A DNA stretch of 64,000 nt from RBG-16-64-13 sp963718375. GTDB taxonomy: Bacteria > Actinomycetota > Thermoleophilia > RBG-16-64-13. Under the pieces are notes generated by a model. The model made no database searches. It was not told where the DNA came from and saw nothing but the letters and a program-made list of their open reading frames with translations. A program made the position numbers and the translations under genes. Where the stretch lies: the NCBI GenBank assembly GCA_963718375.1, contig CAVQZD010000005.1, positions 1,178,001 through 1,242,000 of the forward strand. Direction: 5' to 3'. Positions 37,010 through 45,250 of this stretch are shown here, piece after piece; position 1 is the first letter of the stretch; the number at the start of each line of letters is the position of its first letter.

Positions 37010-38411
37010 TTAGCCGCTGGGGAGGCGGATGATGAATCTGGCTCCCTCGTCGGCAGAGCCGAGTGCGACGTCACCGGAGGCCGCGCGCGCCAGCCTGCGC
37101 GCGAGTGACAAACCAAGACCGGCGCCACGAGAACCGCGGGGCCTCTTCTCGGCCGCCGAGCCACGCACGCCGGGCTCGAATATCCGTTCCCTCTCTTCTT
37201 CGAGAACGCCCGGTCCGTCGTCCTCGATCACGAAGCGGACCTCTTTGCCCTTTCGCTGCGCCGTCATGCGGACCTCGCTGCTGGCGAAGCGGCAGGCGTT
37301 CTCGACCACCGGGCGGACTATCTGCGCCACTATGTCCGCCCCCACGCCCACGCCCAGACTCTTCGCCGGGGTGACGACCGACACCTCCACGTTGTTCTCG
37401 ACGGGCAAGAAGCCTTACGCTCACTGCCACGTCTTCCAGCACCTGCCCCGCGTCTGCTCGTCCCGTAGCGAGGCCGCCCGCCTCTCGGGCCGCGGCCAGC
37501 AGAGTCTCCACTGTGCTCGCCATCTCGTCCGCGCTGTGCACCACAGAGCGAAGCGCTTCCTCGTAGTAGCCGGGGTCGCGCTCTCGGCGCAAGGCCAGTT
37601 CGGCCTCTGCTTTGATCTTGGCCACTGGAGTCCTCAGCTGATGTGATATCTCAGCCGAGAACAGTCTCTCGCGCCGCAGGCTTGCGGCCAGCCTGTCCAG
37701 TAGTGCATCGAGGGTGTGAGCCAATTGAGTCAGCTCATCGTGCGGGTCACCCATCTCGAAACGTTTGTCCAGGTCGCTCGTGCTCCAGGCCTCGGCCTCC
37801 GCAGTCATGCGTGACACCGGCCTGAAGGCAGCGTTCAGCGCCCACTGTCCCGTGAGCCCCACGATCAGCAGCATGAGCGCTGTGAACGAGACCGTACCTA
37901 GCAGCGCCATCCGTTGCACCCGCGCATATGAGCCCATGTCCAATCCGGCCACTACGGTGCCGATTCGCTTGGTCACGTCCTGACTGTCCATCAGCGGCTC
38001 ACCCAAGAGGCGGACGTTGTGGTCCGGGACGTCCACGTACGTGTAGGGCTGATCCTGAAGGGCCTTGGCAGCCGCTTCGATGTCCGGATCGACAGCCGGA
38101 GTGCTCACGGCCTTGCCCGCGGCGAAGACCCAGATCTGTGAGCCCAGCTCCTTGATGTCGCCGGTCGGGCGCGGGAGGCTTATCCCCCCTCCCTCGACTA
38201 TCCTGAGTGACCGGCTGGCATCGGTCACAAGGGCGTCGAGTCTGTCGTCGACGTCCGAAGCGAGCAGCACCCCCAACAGGACGTTGAACGCCACCGTCAT
38301 CGTCACCAGAGCGATGGCGACCGTGAGCAGCACCACGACCAGGAGACGGTCGCGCACCCCCATGCGAGATATCCGCGACTTCACCCGAGCTGTCGTGGGA
38401 GGCCACCTCAT
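37010..38411 (-). CDS. Sensor histidine kinase (one apparent frameshift)
   Basis: Starts at ATG 38411, overlapping the response regulator stop as ATGA. Two membrane helices (residues ~22-45 and ~165-190) flank an extracytoplasmic sensor; a HAMP-like linker with SDLDKRFEMGDPHDEL follows, then the H box EISHQLRTPVAKIK, and N, G1 and G2 boxes VRPVVENACRFA, EDDGPGV and RGAGLGLSLARR. The frame changes near 37405, between the phosphoacceptor and ATP-binding domains; one extra base explains it. It pairs with the adjacent OmpR-type regulator and faces an ABC exporter, an arrangement often used for drug or envelope-stress sensing. Confidence 0.85.
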
Positions 38412-39076
38412 TGCAGCAGGTAACCCACCCCTCTTACCGTGACGATGCTTGGAGCCCCCGGCAGTCCGCCCACCTTGCGACGCAGACGGACTATGTACGC
38501 GTCGAGCGTGTTCTCATGAACGATCGCCCCATGAGGCCAACCTGTCTCCACAAGCACCTTCCTGCGGATCGCTTCACCCGGGTGCGCGGCCAACGTGGCA
38601 AGTAGCCGGAACTCAGTGGGAGTCAGCCGTACGGTCTCGCCGCCACACGTCACAGCGTGCTTGGCTGGGTCTAGCACCAACCCCGCCACGGCGGCGCTGC
38701 GCTCGGCGCCGCCCCGCCTGATGAGAGCTTCGAGGCGGGCAAGCAGTTCCGCGAAGGCAAACGGCTTAGTGAGGTAGTCATCCCCTCCCACCCTGAAGCC
38801 CGACAACCTGTCGGAGAGCGAATCACGAGCCGTGAGAAACAGGACGGGTGCGGTGAGCCCCTGGGCGCGTAGGGCCTGGCATACGTCGCGACCGTCGGCA
38901 TCGGGCAGCCCGATGTCTATCACGAACAGGTCGGGTGCCACCTCTGTCGTCTTGCGCAAGAGATCGGAGCCCGTGGCGTATCCGTGCGCCTCGTAACCTT
39001 CTTCGCGCAGACCGCGAATGAGCAAGGAGCGCATCTGAGGGTCGTCTTCGAGCACGAAGATGCGGGACTCCAGCAT
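38408..39076 (-). CDS. OmpR-family response regulator
   Basis: About 222 aa from ATG 39076. The receiver domain shows the acidic pair in FVLEDDPQMR, the phosphoacceptor D in LFVIDIGLPDADG, T in FLTARDS and K in LTKPFAF; the C-terminal winged helix has RLTPTEFRLLATLA and VTVRGVGYLLQ. A -35/-10 pair TTGTGC-N17-GATACT ends about nine bases before this ATG with no ribosome binding site, suggesting a leaderless message; the upstream in-frame GTG 39112 would lie at the -35 element. Forms an operon with the overlapping kinase gene. Confidence 0.85.
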   Translation of the reverse strand: MLESRIFVLEDDPQMRSLLIRGLREEGYEAHGYATGSDLLRKTTEVAPDLFVIDIGLPDADGRDVCQALRAQGLTAPVLFLTARDSLSDRLSGFRVGGDDYLTKPFAFAELLARLEALIRRGGAERSAAVAGLVLDPAKHAVTCGGETVRLTPTEFRLLATLAAHPGEAIRRKVLVETGWPHGAIVHENTLDAYIVRLRRKVGGLPGAPSIVTVRGVGYLLQ

Positions 39077-39117
39077 AGTGGGGCTAGTATCGCCCGCTGG
39101 GAGAGTTCGCACAAGCT

Positions 39118-39214
39118 CACACGGCGGCGCGGCGTCCGATTCTCATCGAACGCCGCGTACGCCGTTTCCGCCGTGTGGACGTGCGGATGTCGGACCCGGC
39201 TGGGTCCGACATCC
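39118..39214. promoter_or_regulatory. Nested inverted repeats between the two-component system and the ABC exporter
   Basis: Two strong palindromes lie in the divergent intergenic region. CACACGGCGG (about 39118) pairs with CCGCCGTGTG (about 39170) and encloses a further GCGGCGT/ACGCCGC pair. A perfect 13-bp hairpin with a 4-base loop spans 39185-39214 (GGATGTCGGACCC and its complement). No T-run follows either, so operators or structured leaders are more likely than terminators. Confidence 0.5.
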
Positions 39215-39339
39215 ACCGGACAGGGTTGGGGCCACAGCTCAGGAGGGGGGTTGAGCACCGCTGTGTGACTCCATGTCAGTATGCTTACACTATCTTCCTG
39301 AAATAATCCTGAACGCGTTGACCATGCTAAAGTGCAGCA

Positions 39340-40332
39340 ATGATGACCGACCAGCCAGCGACTGAGAGCAAGGTGACAGTCGGCACGCCCGATGACGACC
39401 GGCCCGTGGTCCTCTCGACCCACGGCCTCACCAAGGACTTCAAGAAGTTGCGGGCAGTGGACCAGCTGGACCTGGAAGTCCGCCAAGGTGATGTGTTCGG
39501 GTTCCTGGGACCCAACGGGGCAGGCAAGAGCACCACTATCCGCTTGATCTTCGGACTCCTCTATCCCACGGCGGGCTACGTCGAGATACTGGGTCACCAG
39601 GTGCCACGCGACCGCCAAGAAGCGCTCAGACATGTGGGCGGCTTCGTGGACGACCCCACCTTCTACGGCAATATGAGTGCTCGCCGCAACCTCAAGATCT
39701 TGGGCACCATGAACGGACCCGTCAGCCAAGAGCGCATCATGGAAGTCCTGGAAATGGTGGGCCTCGCCGACCGAGCAGACTCCAGGGTGGGTGGGTACTC
39801 CCACGGCATGCGCCAGCGGTTGGGCATCGCGCTCGCTCTCATACACAACCCGGATCTGGTCATACTCGACGAACCCACCAGCGGTCTCGACCCTCAAGGC
39901 ATGAAGGACGTCCGCGAACTCATACGCAAGCTAGGGCGCCAAGGTACGACCGTCTTTCTTTCGTCACACTTGCTCCACGAGGTGGAGTTGGTCTGTGACC
40001 GAGCGGCGATCCTCACCCGGGGTCGGATGATCGTCCAGGGACCGGTGACTGGACTCCGTCCGGCCAGCAGCACGGTGAAGATCCGCACCGGCGACCAGAG
40101 ACGCGCCGCCGAGGTCGTCTCCGGTCTGGTGCCCGCGGACGACGTCGAGGTGGAAGAGGGCTATCTGGTAGTCAAGACCCCCCAAGAGCAGATCCCCGAG
40201 TTGGTGCGTCGGTTGGTTGCGGAAGGCATCGACGTCGAGGCCGTGGTCCCCTCCAGCGAGCAGAGTCTTGAGGAGATGTTCCTGGAACTTACTGGTTCAG
40301 ACGCGCCCGCGGGACAAGGAGACGGCAGATGA
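39340..40332 (+). CDS. ABC transporter ATP-binding protein (BcrA/DrrA-like)
   Basis: A 330-aa ATPase: Walker A GPNGAGKSTT, Q-loop region, signature GYSHGMRQRLGIA (a YSHGM variant of LSGGQ typical of this subfamily), Walker B LVILDEPTSGLDPQG and H-loop LSSHLLHE. The C-terminal ~90 residues are the extra domain found in drug-exporter ATPases. It overlaps the permease gene by four bases (ATGA). The exporter faces the two-component system at 37010-39076, which probably controls it. Substrate unknown; peptide antibiotics or lipids are usual for the family. Confidence 0.9.
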   Translation: MMTDQPATESKVTVGTPDDDRPVVLSTHGLTKDFKKLRAVDQLDLEVRQGDVFGFLGPNGAGKSTTIRLIFGLLYPTAGYVEILGHQVPRDRQEALRHVGGFVDDPTFYGNMSARRNLKILGTMNGPVSQERIMEVLEMVGLADRADSRVGGYSHGMRQRLGIALALIHNPDLVILDEPTSGLDPQGMKDVRELIRKLGRQGTTVFLSSHLLHEVELVCDRAAILTRGRMIVQGPVTGLRPASSTVKIRTGDQRRAAEVVSGLVPADDVEVEEGYLVVKTPQEQIPELVRRLVAEGIDVEAVVPSSEQSLEEMFLELTGSDAPAGQGDGR

Positions 40333-41163
40333 GCCATCTCCGAAGGGAGTTCATCAAGATCCTCCTGCAGAAGCGCACCTACATCGGCTGGATAGGGCTC
40401 TTCGCCATACCCTTCATCATCGCCACCGCGATTCATTTCAACCCGGGCGACATGGGCCCCCATGGCTCAGAGGACAGTTCTGACTTCTACTTTGAGTCCG
40501 TTGCCCAGAACGGCCTCTATATCGCCATAGTCGCAATCGGTGCGCTCGCGGTCTTTCTGTTGCCCTCTATTGGCCGCGGTTTCCGGCAGCCAGACCTTGG
40601 CCGGCGAGGCCGAAAAGGGCACGCTGCGCACATCCTTGATGCAGCCAGTTCGACGAGGCGGCTTTCTCGTAGCCAAGTGGCTGGTAGCCAACTTCTACGT
40701 GGCTATCGGCCTGCTGATTCTGCTCGTCGGCTCTCTGATAGCCGGCGCCATATTTTTCGACCTCAAACCCGTGCTGTTGTTGAGTCTCGATGTGGTAAGC
40801 GTAGCCCATGGACTCGGACTCATAGTGCTGCAGTACCTATTCGTGTGGTTCGCCATGGCAGCTGCCGTGTCACTTGCACTGTTGTTCTCCACGCTCACCG
40901 ACTCTGGGCTTACGGCCGTCGCCGGTTCCATGGTGTTGGTGATCGTGATGATCGTGCTCGGGGGCATCCCGTCTCTTGACTTCCTCGACCCCTACCTGTT
41001 CACCAGTTACTTCTCCAGCGGCTTCCCGACCTGGCTGCACTTCTTCAAGGATCCCATTAGCTGGGGTCCCATAGTCGACGCCTTGATCAACTTCGCCGCG
41101 TGGATAGCGGGCACCACCACGCTCGCCTGGCTGATCTTCAGACGCAAGGATATCCATTCGTAA
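40329..41163 (+). CDS. ABC-2 type permease (one apparent frameshift)
   Basis: Starts at ATG 40329 with RREFIKILLQKRTYIGWIGL, then a first helix FAIPFIIATAI. The frame changes near 40565; the second frame continues LLAAVSGSQTLAGEAEKGTLRTSLMQPV, the conserved cytoplasmic loop of ABC-2 permeases, followed by five more hydrophobic helices and a basic end RRKDIHS. Joined length about 277 aa, normal for a six-helix permease. It is the membrane partner of the preceding ATPase. One extra T in CCTCT would explain the shift. Confidence 0.8.
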
Positions 41164-41244
41164 GATCCTTCCCCACCCGCCCGGCGGCCCCCTGACGACT
41201 TGAGTCCGAGGGCCATTCTGCCGAACTACGAGTAGGGGAGCTGA

Positions 41245-43620
41245 ATGGATCTTGGAGATGTAACAGGTCTAGCCGTGCTTTGCACGACCGTGCCCATCGC
41301 GCTGGTCGTGCTCGCCTTCGCCTACGGGCGTCGGTCCTTGCCGGGGGTTCGCCCCTTCATAGCCATCGTCGCACTGGGTCTATGGTGGTCTGTCTGCTAC
41401 TCGCTTGAACTCTTCGCCGAGACCCTGAGTGCAAAAGTCATATGGTCGAACCTCGAGTTCTTGTCCATCGCGCTGCTCCCCGTGGCCTTCTTGGCAATGG
41501 CCCTCGAGTACACCGATCGCGGTCGCTGGCTCACCAGGACCCGCCTGCTCCTGTTGTGTGTAGTGCCCATCGTCACGAACGTTCTCCTCTGGACTGACAC
41601 CGGACTCATGCGCTCGGCCACCCGATTGGACACGAGTGGTTCGTATCCGGTGCTCGCCCACGACTGGGGCCCGTGGTTCTTGGTGCACGCGACCTACAGC
41701 TACCTTCTGTTGACGGGAGCAGTGGTCGCGTTGATCTCGGCCACTCTTACCCGACCGCGACTGAGGGACAAGAGACTTACTGCCGTGCTTGCTGGGACAC
41801 TGATACCTTTTGCAGGAGGTCTCCTCGAGACGCTGGTGCCCTCGCCCTCCCCCGCGGACGACCTTACGCCCGCTCTCTTCACGCTGTCGATCCTCTTCTT
41901 GGCATGGGGCCTTCTGCGCGTCCGCATCTTCAACCTGGCCCCGGTAGCCCGTCACGCGCTTGTCGAGAATATGCGAGAAGGCCTCCTGGTCATGGACACG
42001 CATGGACAGGTGGTAGACATCAACGAGTCCGCCAGTGCTCTTATCGGTCGCCCGAAGTCGCAGATCCTCGGCCGCCCATTGTCTGAATCCTGGAGTGCTT
42101 GGGAGCAGATAGCCACCCCATGCCTGGGCGGAGCCCGGATAGCCCAGCTGAGCCTGGTGGTCGACGGGCACGGGCGCCACTACGAGGTCAGGTCTTCTCC
42201 CCTGGTCCAGCGCGGACAGACGGTCGCGGACATGCTGGTGCTGAGCGACATCACAGAGCGGGTCTTGCTCGAGGACGGTCTGCGCGACCAAGCCCTCACA
42301 GACGGCCTTACCGGCCTACCCAACCGCGCGCTCTTCATGGCAAGACTGAGCGATACCATGCATCAGGCGTTCAGGCACGAGGACGCACTCTTCGCCGTGC
42401 TGGTCCTTGATCTGGACCGCTTCAAGATAATCAACGATACGTTGGGACATCCGGCCGGTGACGCTCTGCTTCGGAGCGTGGCCACGAAACTCCGGCTCGC
42501 CGTTCGCGAGACCGACACGGTGGCTCGCATGGGCGGAGACGAGTTCATGATCTTGCTCAATGAGATCTCGAGCGAGAGGGACCTTCTACCCATACTGCGG
42601 CGCATACGCAGTGAGCTTCGTACGCCCATCTACTTCGGTCGCCAAGAGATGATCGCCGGGTCAAGCGTAGGCATCGTCATATGGGACCCGTCCTACGAGG
42701 ACCCAGAGGAGCTCGTCCGCGCCGCGGACAAGGCCATGTATCAGGCCAAGGAGGATGGGAGAGACTGCTATCGCGTGTTCGATGAACACATGCACCAGGC
42801 GGTCACCAAGATCCTGAACGACGAGACCGAGCTGCGGGAGGCGATCGCAGACCATGCCTTCTCAGTGATCTACCAGCCTATCGTGAATCTGACGAGCAGC
42901 GAGGTACACTCACTTGAGGCCCTGCTCAGGTGGCACCACCCCGAGAGGGGCACAGTGCTTCCCCGAGAGTTCCTCAGCGTAGCCGAGAACAGCGGACTGA
43001 TCGTCGCCTTGGGGGAGATGGTTCTCGACGAGGTGTTCAGCCACATCGACCACTTCTCCTCGAAGCACGAACAACTCAGCCGGGTACCGGTCAGGGTCAA
43101 TGTGTCACCCCGGCAGCTCACTGAGGCAGACTTCATCTCCTCACTGCTCAGCAGACTCGCCGCGTGGCAGATCCCCTCCGAGCGCCTGATCATCGAGGTG
43201 ACAGAGAACGCGCTCGTTCGCGACCCGGCGAAGGCAAGGCAGGCCATGAAGAGACTCAAGGACCTGGGGGTGCGTCTGTGTCTGGACGACTTCGGCACGG
43301 GTCGCTCTTCCCTGCAGAATCTGACCACCTTGCCGGTGCAGGACCTGAAGATCGACCCTCACTACATCTCGGGCGTCGCGCCCGGCAGTCGTGATCTGGA
43401 GATCGTACGCCATATATCAGCACTGGCGCATACGCTCGGACTTGAGGTCACCGCCGAAGGGGTGGAGTGCGCCGAGCAGCTGGATCTGCTGAGAGAAGCG
43501 GGCTGCGATCTCGCACAGGGCTACCACATAGCCAGTCCGATGGACGTGGACGAACTCCCCGGCTTCTTGAACGGCCTGCCGCGCAAGATGGCGGAGCGAA
43601 AGGCCGAGACCGCCGTCTGA
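41245..43620 (+). CDS. 7TM-PAS-GGDEF-EAL cyclic-di-GMP signalling protein
   Basis: A 791-aa protein. Seven N-terminal helices (residues ~5-225) match the 7TM sensor region found in histidine kinases. A PAS domain follows (~240-345; GLLVMDTHGQVVDINES), then a GGDEF domain (~350-510) with an intact MGGDEF active site, and an EAL domain (~525-785) with EALLRW, NVSPRQL, DDFGTG, KIDPHY and EGVE motifs. Both catalytic motifs are intact, so synthesis and breakdown of c-di-GMP are both possible, with one domain perhaps acting as a sensor. It lies downstream of the ABC exporter after an 80-base gap. Confidence 0.9.
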   Translation: MDLGDVTGLAVLCTTVPIALVVLAFAYGRRSLPGVRPFIAIVALGLWWSVCYSLELFAETLSAKVIWSNLEFLSIALLPVAFLAMALEYTDRGRWLTRTRLLLLCVVPIVTNVLLWTDTGLMRSATRLDTSGSYPVLAHDWGPWFLVHATYSYLLLTGAVVALISATLTRPRLRDKRLTAVLAGTLIPFAGGLLETLVPSPSPADDLTPALFTLSILFLAWGLLRVRIFNLAPVARHALVENMREGLLVMDTHGQVVDINESASALIGRPKSQILGRPLSESWSAWEQIATPCLGGARIAQLSLVVDGHGRHYEVRSSPLVQRGQTVADMLVLSDITERVLLEDGLRDQALTDGLTGLPNRALFMARLSDTMHQAFRHEDALFAVLVLDLDRFKIINDTLGHPAGDALLRSVATKLRLAVRETDTVARMGGDEFMILLNEISSERDLLPILRRIRSELRTPIYFGRQEMIAGSSVGIVIWDPSYEDPEELVRAADKAMYQAKEDGRDCYRVFDEHMHQAVTKILNDETELREAIADHAFSVIYQPIVNLTSSEVHSLEALLRWHHPERGTVLPREFLSVAENSGLIVALGEMVLDEVFSHIDHFSSKHEQLSRVPVRVNVSPRQLTEADFISSLLSRLAAWQIPSERLIIEVTENALVRDPAKARQAMKRLKDLGVRLCLDDFGTGRSSLQNLTTLPVQDLKIDPHYISGVAPGSRDLEIVRHISALAHTLGLEVTAEGVECAEQLDLLREAGCDLAQGYHIASPMDVDELPGFLNGLPRKMAERKAETAV

Positions 43621-43782
43621 GCAGGCCCCGGCGCGCGGCCGTGCGGACGCCGCGCGCGCTCTGGTTCACCCGACTCCCGCCTTATGTCCCCCTTATGTCC
43701 ATGTTGGTATCTATGTAGTAGTCGGCGGGCCACGAGTCCCCCAAGTCGGTCCGCCGCTCACCAAGGCGAGTACGCCTCGCTG

Positions 43783-43819
43783 GGCCGCCCAGCCCCCCGC
43801 ACCTCAGAGCTGGGCGGCC
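43783..43819 (+). terminator. Strong hairpin downstream of the GGDEF-EAL gene
   Basis: A perfect 11-bp stem (GGCCGCCCAGC and its complement) with a 15-base loop lies in the 300-base gap before the CHRD gene. The run after it (TTCTGCGTCT) is only partly T-rich. It may terminate the upstream transcript or form part of the CHRD leader. Nothing else in 43621-43920 looks like a gene. Confidence 0.45.
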
Positions 43820-43920
43820 TTCTGCGTCTCAGCTCACCCAGGTATCGAGAAGGAACTCGGCTCTTCAGCGCCAACTTCTCTCGTAGCTTCATACTGCGAA
43901 ATCGGGTTGGAGGGCGTTGT

Positions 43921-44544
43921 ATGCAGGGGGCATTGCGCCAGGATCGACAGAGCGCAAACCATCTCCGCCGGACTCGGGCTCAGCAGGTGCAGAGCCGTCG
44001 CTTCACTCTGGTGGTATGTCTGCTCGCTCTCTCCGTCGTCGTGACCGCCGTGGGCTCGTATTCCGCCCGGGCAGAAGCGTCTTCTGACGCCGCGACCCCC
44101 GCGCCCGCGGACAGCACCGGGACGCCGGTCGACCCGACAGCGAATCTCGTCTCGGCCACCTACACTGCCGAGCTGAGAGGCGACTACAACAACGTGGGTA
44201 GCGGACGGGCGCTCTTGACGCTCGACTACGACGCCGACCTGGAGACTCTCTCCTACGTCCTCGAGATCACCTCTCCCCTTGGCAGCCCCAGCGTGGCGGC
44301 CATATGCCAGGGTTCACCCGGCCAAGCCGGGACAACCGTATTCACCATCTTTGCCGGGCCCACAGTGGCGGGCGACTTCTCGGGCACACTTTCCCAGGGT
44401 GAGGTGGCTGCCTCAGATCTAGTCGGACCCCTGCAGGGCAGTCGCCTGGCCGACCTGGCGCTGATGCTTAGCCGTGGCGAGGCCTACGCCACCATCGGCA
44501 CGGCGAGCGTCCCGGTTGACGCCGTCAGGGGGCAGATCCGGTAG
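43921..44544 (+). CDS. Secreted CHRD-domain protein
   Basis: About 207 aa from ATG 43921, preceded by a GGAGGG box; the longer open frame upstream lacks one. A basic N-terminus and hydrophobic segment (FTLVVCLLALSVVVTAVGS) form a signal peptide or anchor, followed by an Ala/Pro/Thr linker and a CHRD domain: TYTAELRG, GRALLTLDYDADLETLSYVLEI split by the family's loop, FTIFAGPTVAGDFSGTL and a final VDAVRGQIR. CHRD domains occur in extracellular bacterial proteins of unknown function. Confidence 0.85.
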   Translation: MQGALRQDRQSANHLRRTRAQQVQSRRFTLVVCLLALSVVVTAVGSYSARAEASSDAATPAPADSTGTPVDPTANLVSATYTAELRGDYNNVGSGRALLTLDYDADLETLSYVLEITSPLGSPSVAAICQGSPGQAGTTVFTIFAGPTVAGDFSGTLSQGEVAASDLVGPLQGSRLADLALMLSRGEAYATIGTASVPVDAVRGQIR

Positions 44545-45250
44545 AGACCGCTCGCTCTTGGCGCACTCGTCTGCGCGCGCGACGCGTCACGCGGACGAAG
44601 CCTGTGAAGTGCGACCAGGGCTTGATGTCGCTGGTTTCAGTACCGTAGATGGTCTTGATCGGCACCCAGGCCAGTCCGTACCCCCGACCCACGCAGATCG
44701 CGATCTCCTCCACTTCGAACGCGAAGCCTAGCTCGGAGCTGGAAAGGTCGGCCTCAGCCAGGCGACGTGTGCGGAGACGATAACCTGACTGGTTGTCGGG
44801 GATCTTCTGTCCCACTGCCCACGAGAAGAGGATCTTGCTCAGGCTGTTGGTGAACCACCTGATAGGCGGCATCTGGAGATAGTCCCTGGCGCCGATCACC
44901 AGGTCGGCACCCGTGTCTTCCCATGCCTTCAGGAGCGCGGGCACCTCGGCTGGGTCGTGCTGGCCGTCTCCGTCAAGGGTGAGGATCGCTTCATACGGTG
45001 GCTGTGCCGACGCGCCGAGGACTTCCTCGAACCCGGCCTTCAGTGCCGCCCCCTTGCCACGGTTGGGACTCAGACTGAGCAGGCGCGCGCCCGCGGCGCG
45101 CGCCTGTCCGGCGGTGTCGTCGCCGGACCCGTCGTCCACCACGAGCACGTCAAGACCCCCGCCCACCAGCGCCCCGACTACCGCGCCTATGCGCGGACCT
45201 TCGTTGTGCGCCGGTACGACGGCCACCACCCGTCCGCGCTCGTCGGTCAT
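44525..45250 (-). CDS. Family 2 glycosyltransferase (dolichyl-phosphate mannosyltransferase-like)
   Basis: About 241 aa from ATG 45250, overlapping the MMPL stop as ATGA. GT-A motifs: VVAVVPAHNEGPRIG, DVLVVDDGSGDD, the metal-binding region LTLDGDGQHDP, and the acceptor-side motif NQSGYRLRTRR. No membrane helices, so probably a soluble or peripheral enzyme using a nucleotide sugar and a polyprenyl phosphate. It ends convergently against the CHRD gene with a 20-base overlap. Translation coupling with the MMPL transporter suggests a shared role in envelope lipid or glycan handling. Confidence 0.85.
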   Translation of the reverse strand: MTDERGRVVAVVPAHNEGPRIGAVVGALVGGGLDVLVVDDGSGDDTAGQARAAGARLLSLSPNRGKGAALKAGFEEVLGASAQPPYEAILTLDGDGQHDPAEVPALLKAWEDTGADLVIGARDYLQMPPIRWFTNSLSKILFSWAVGQKIPDNQSGYRLRTRRLAEADLSSSELGFAFEVEEIAICVGRGYGLAWVPIKTIYGTETSDIKPWSHFTGFVRVTRRARRRVRQERAVSTGSAP

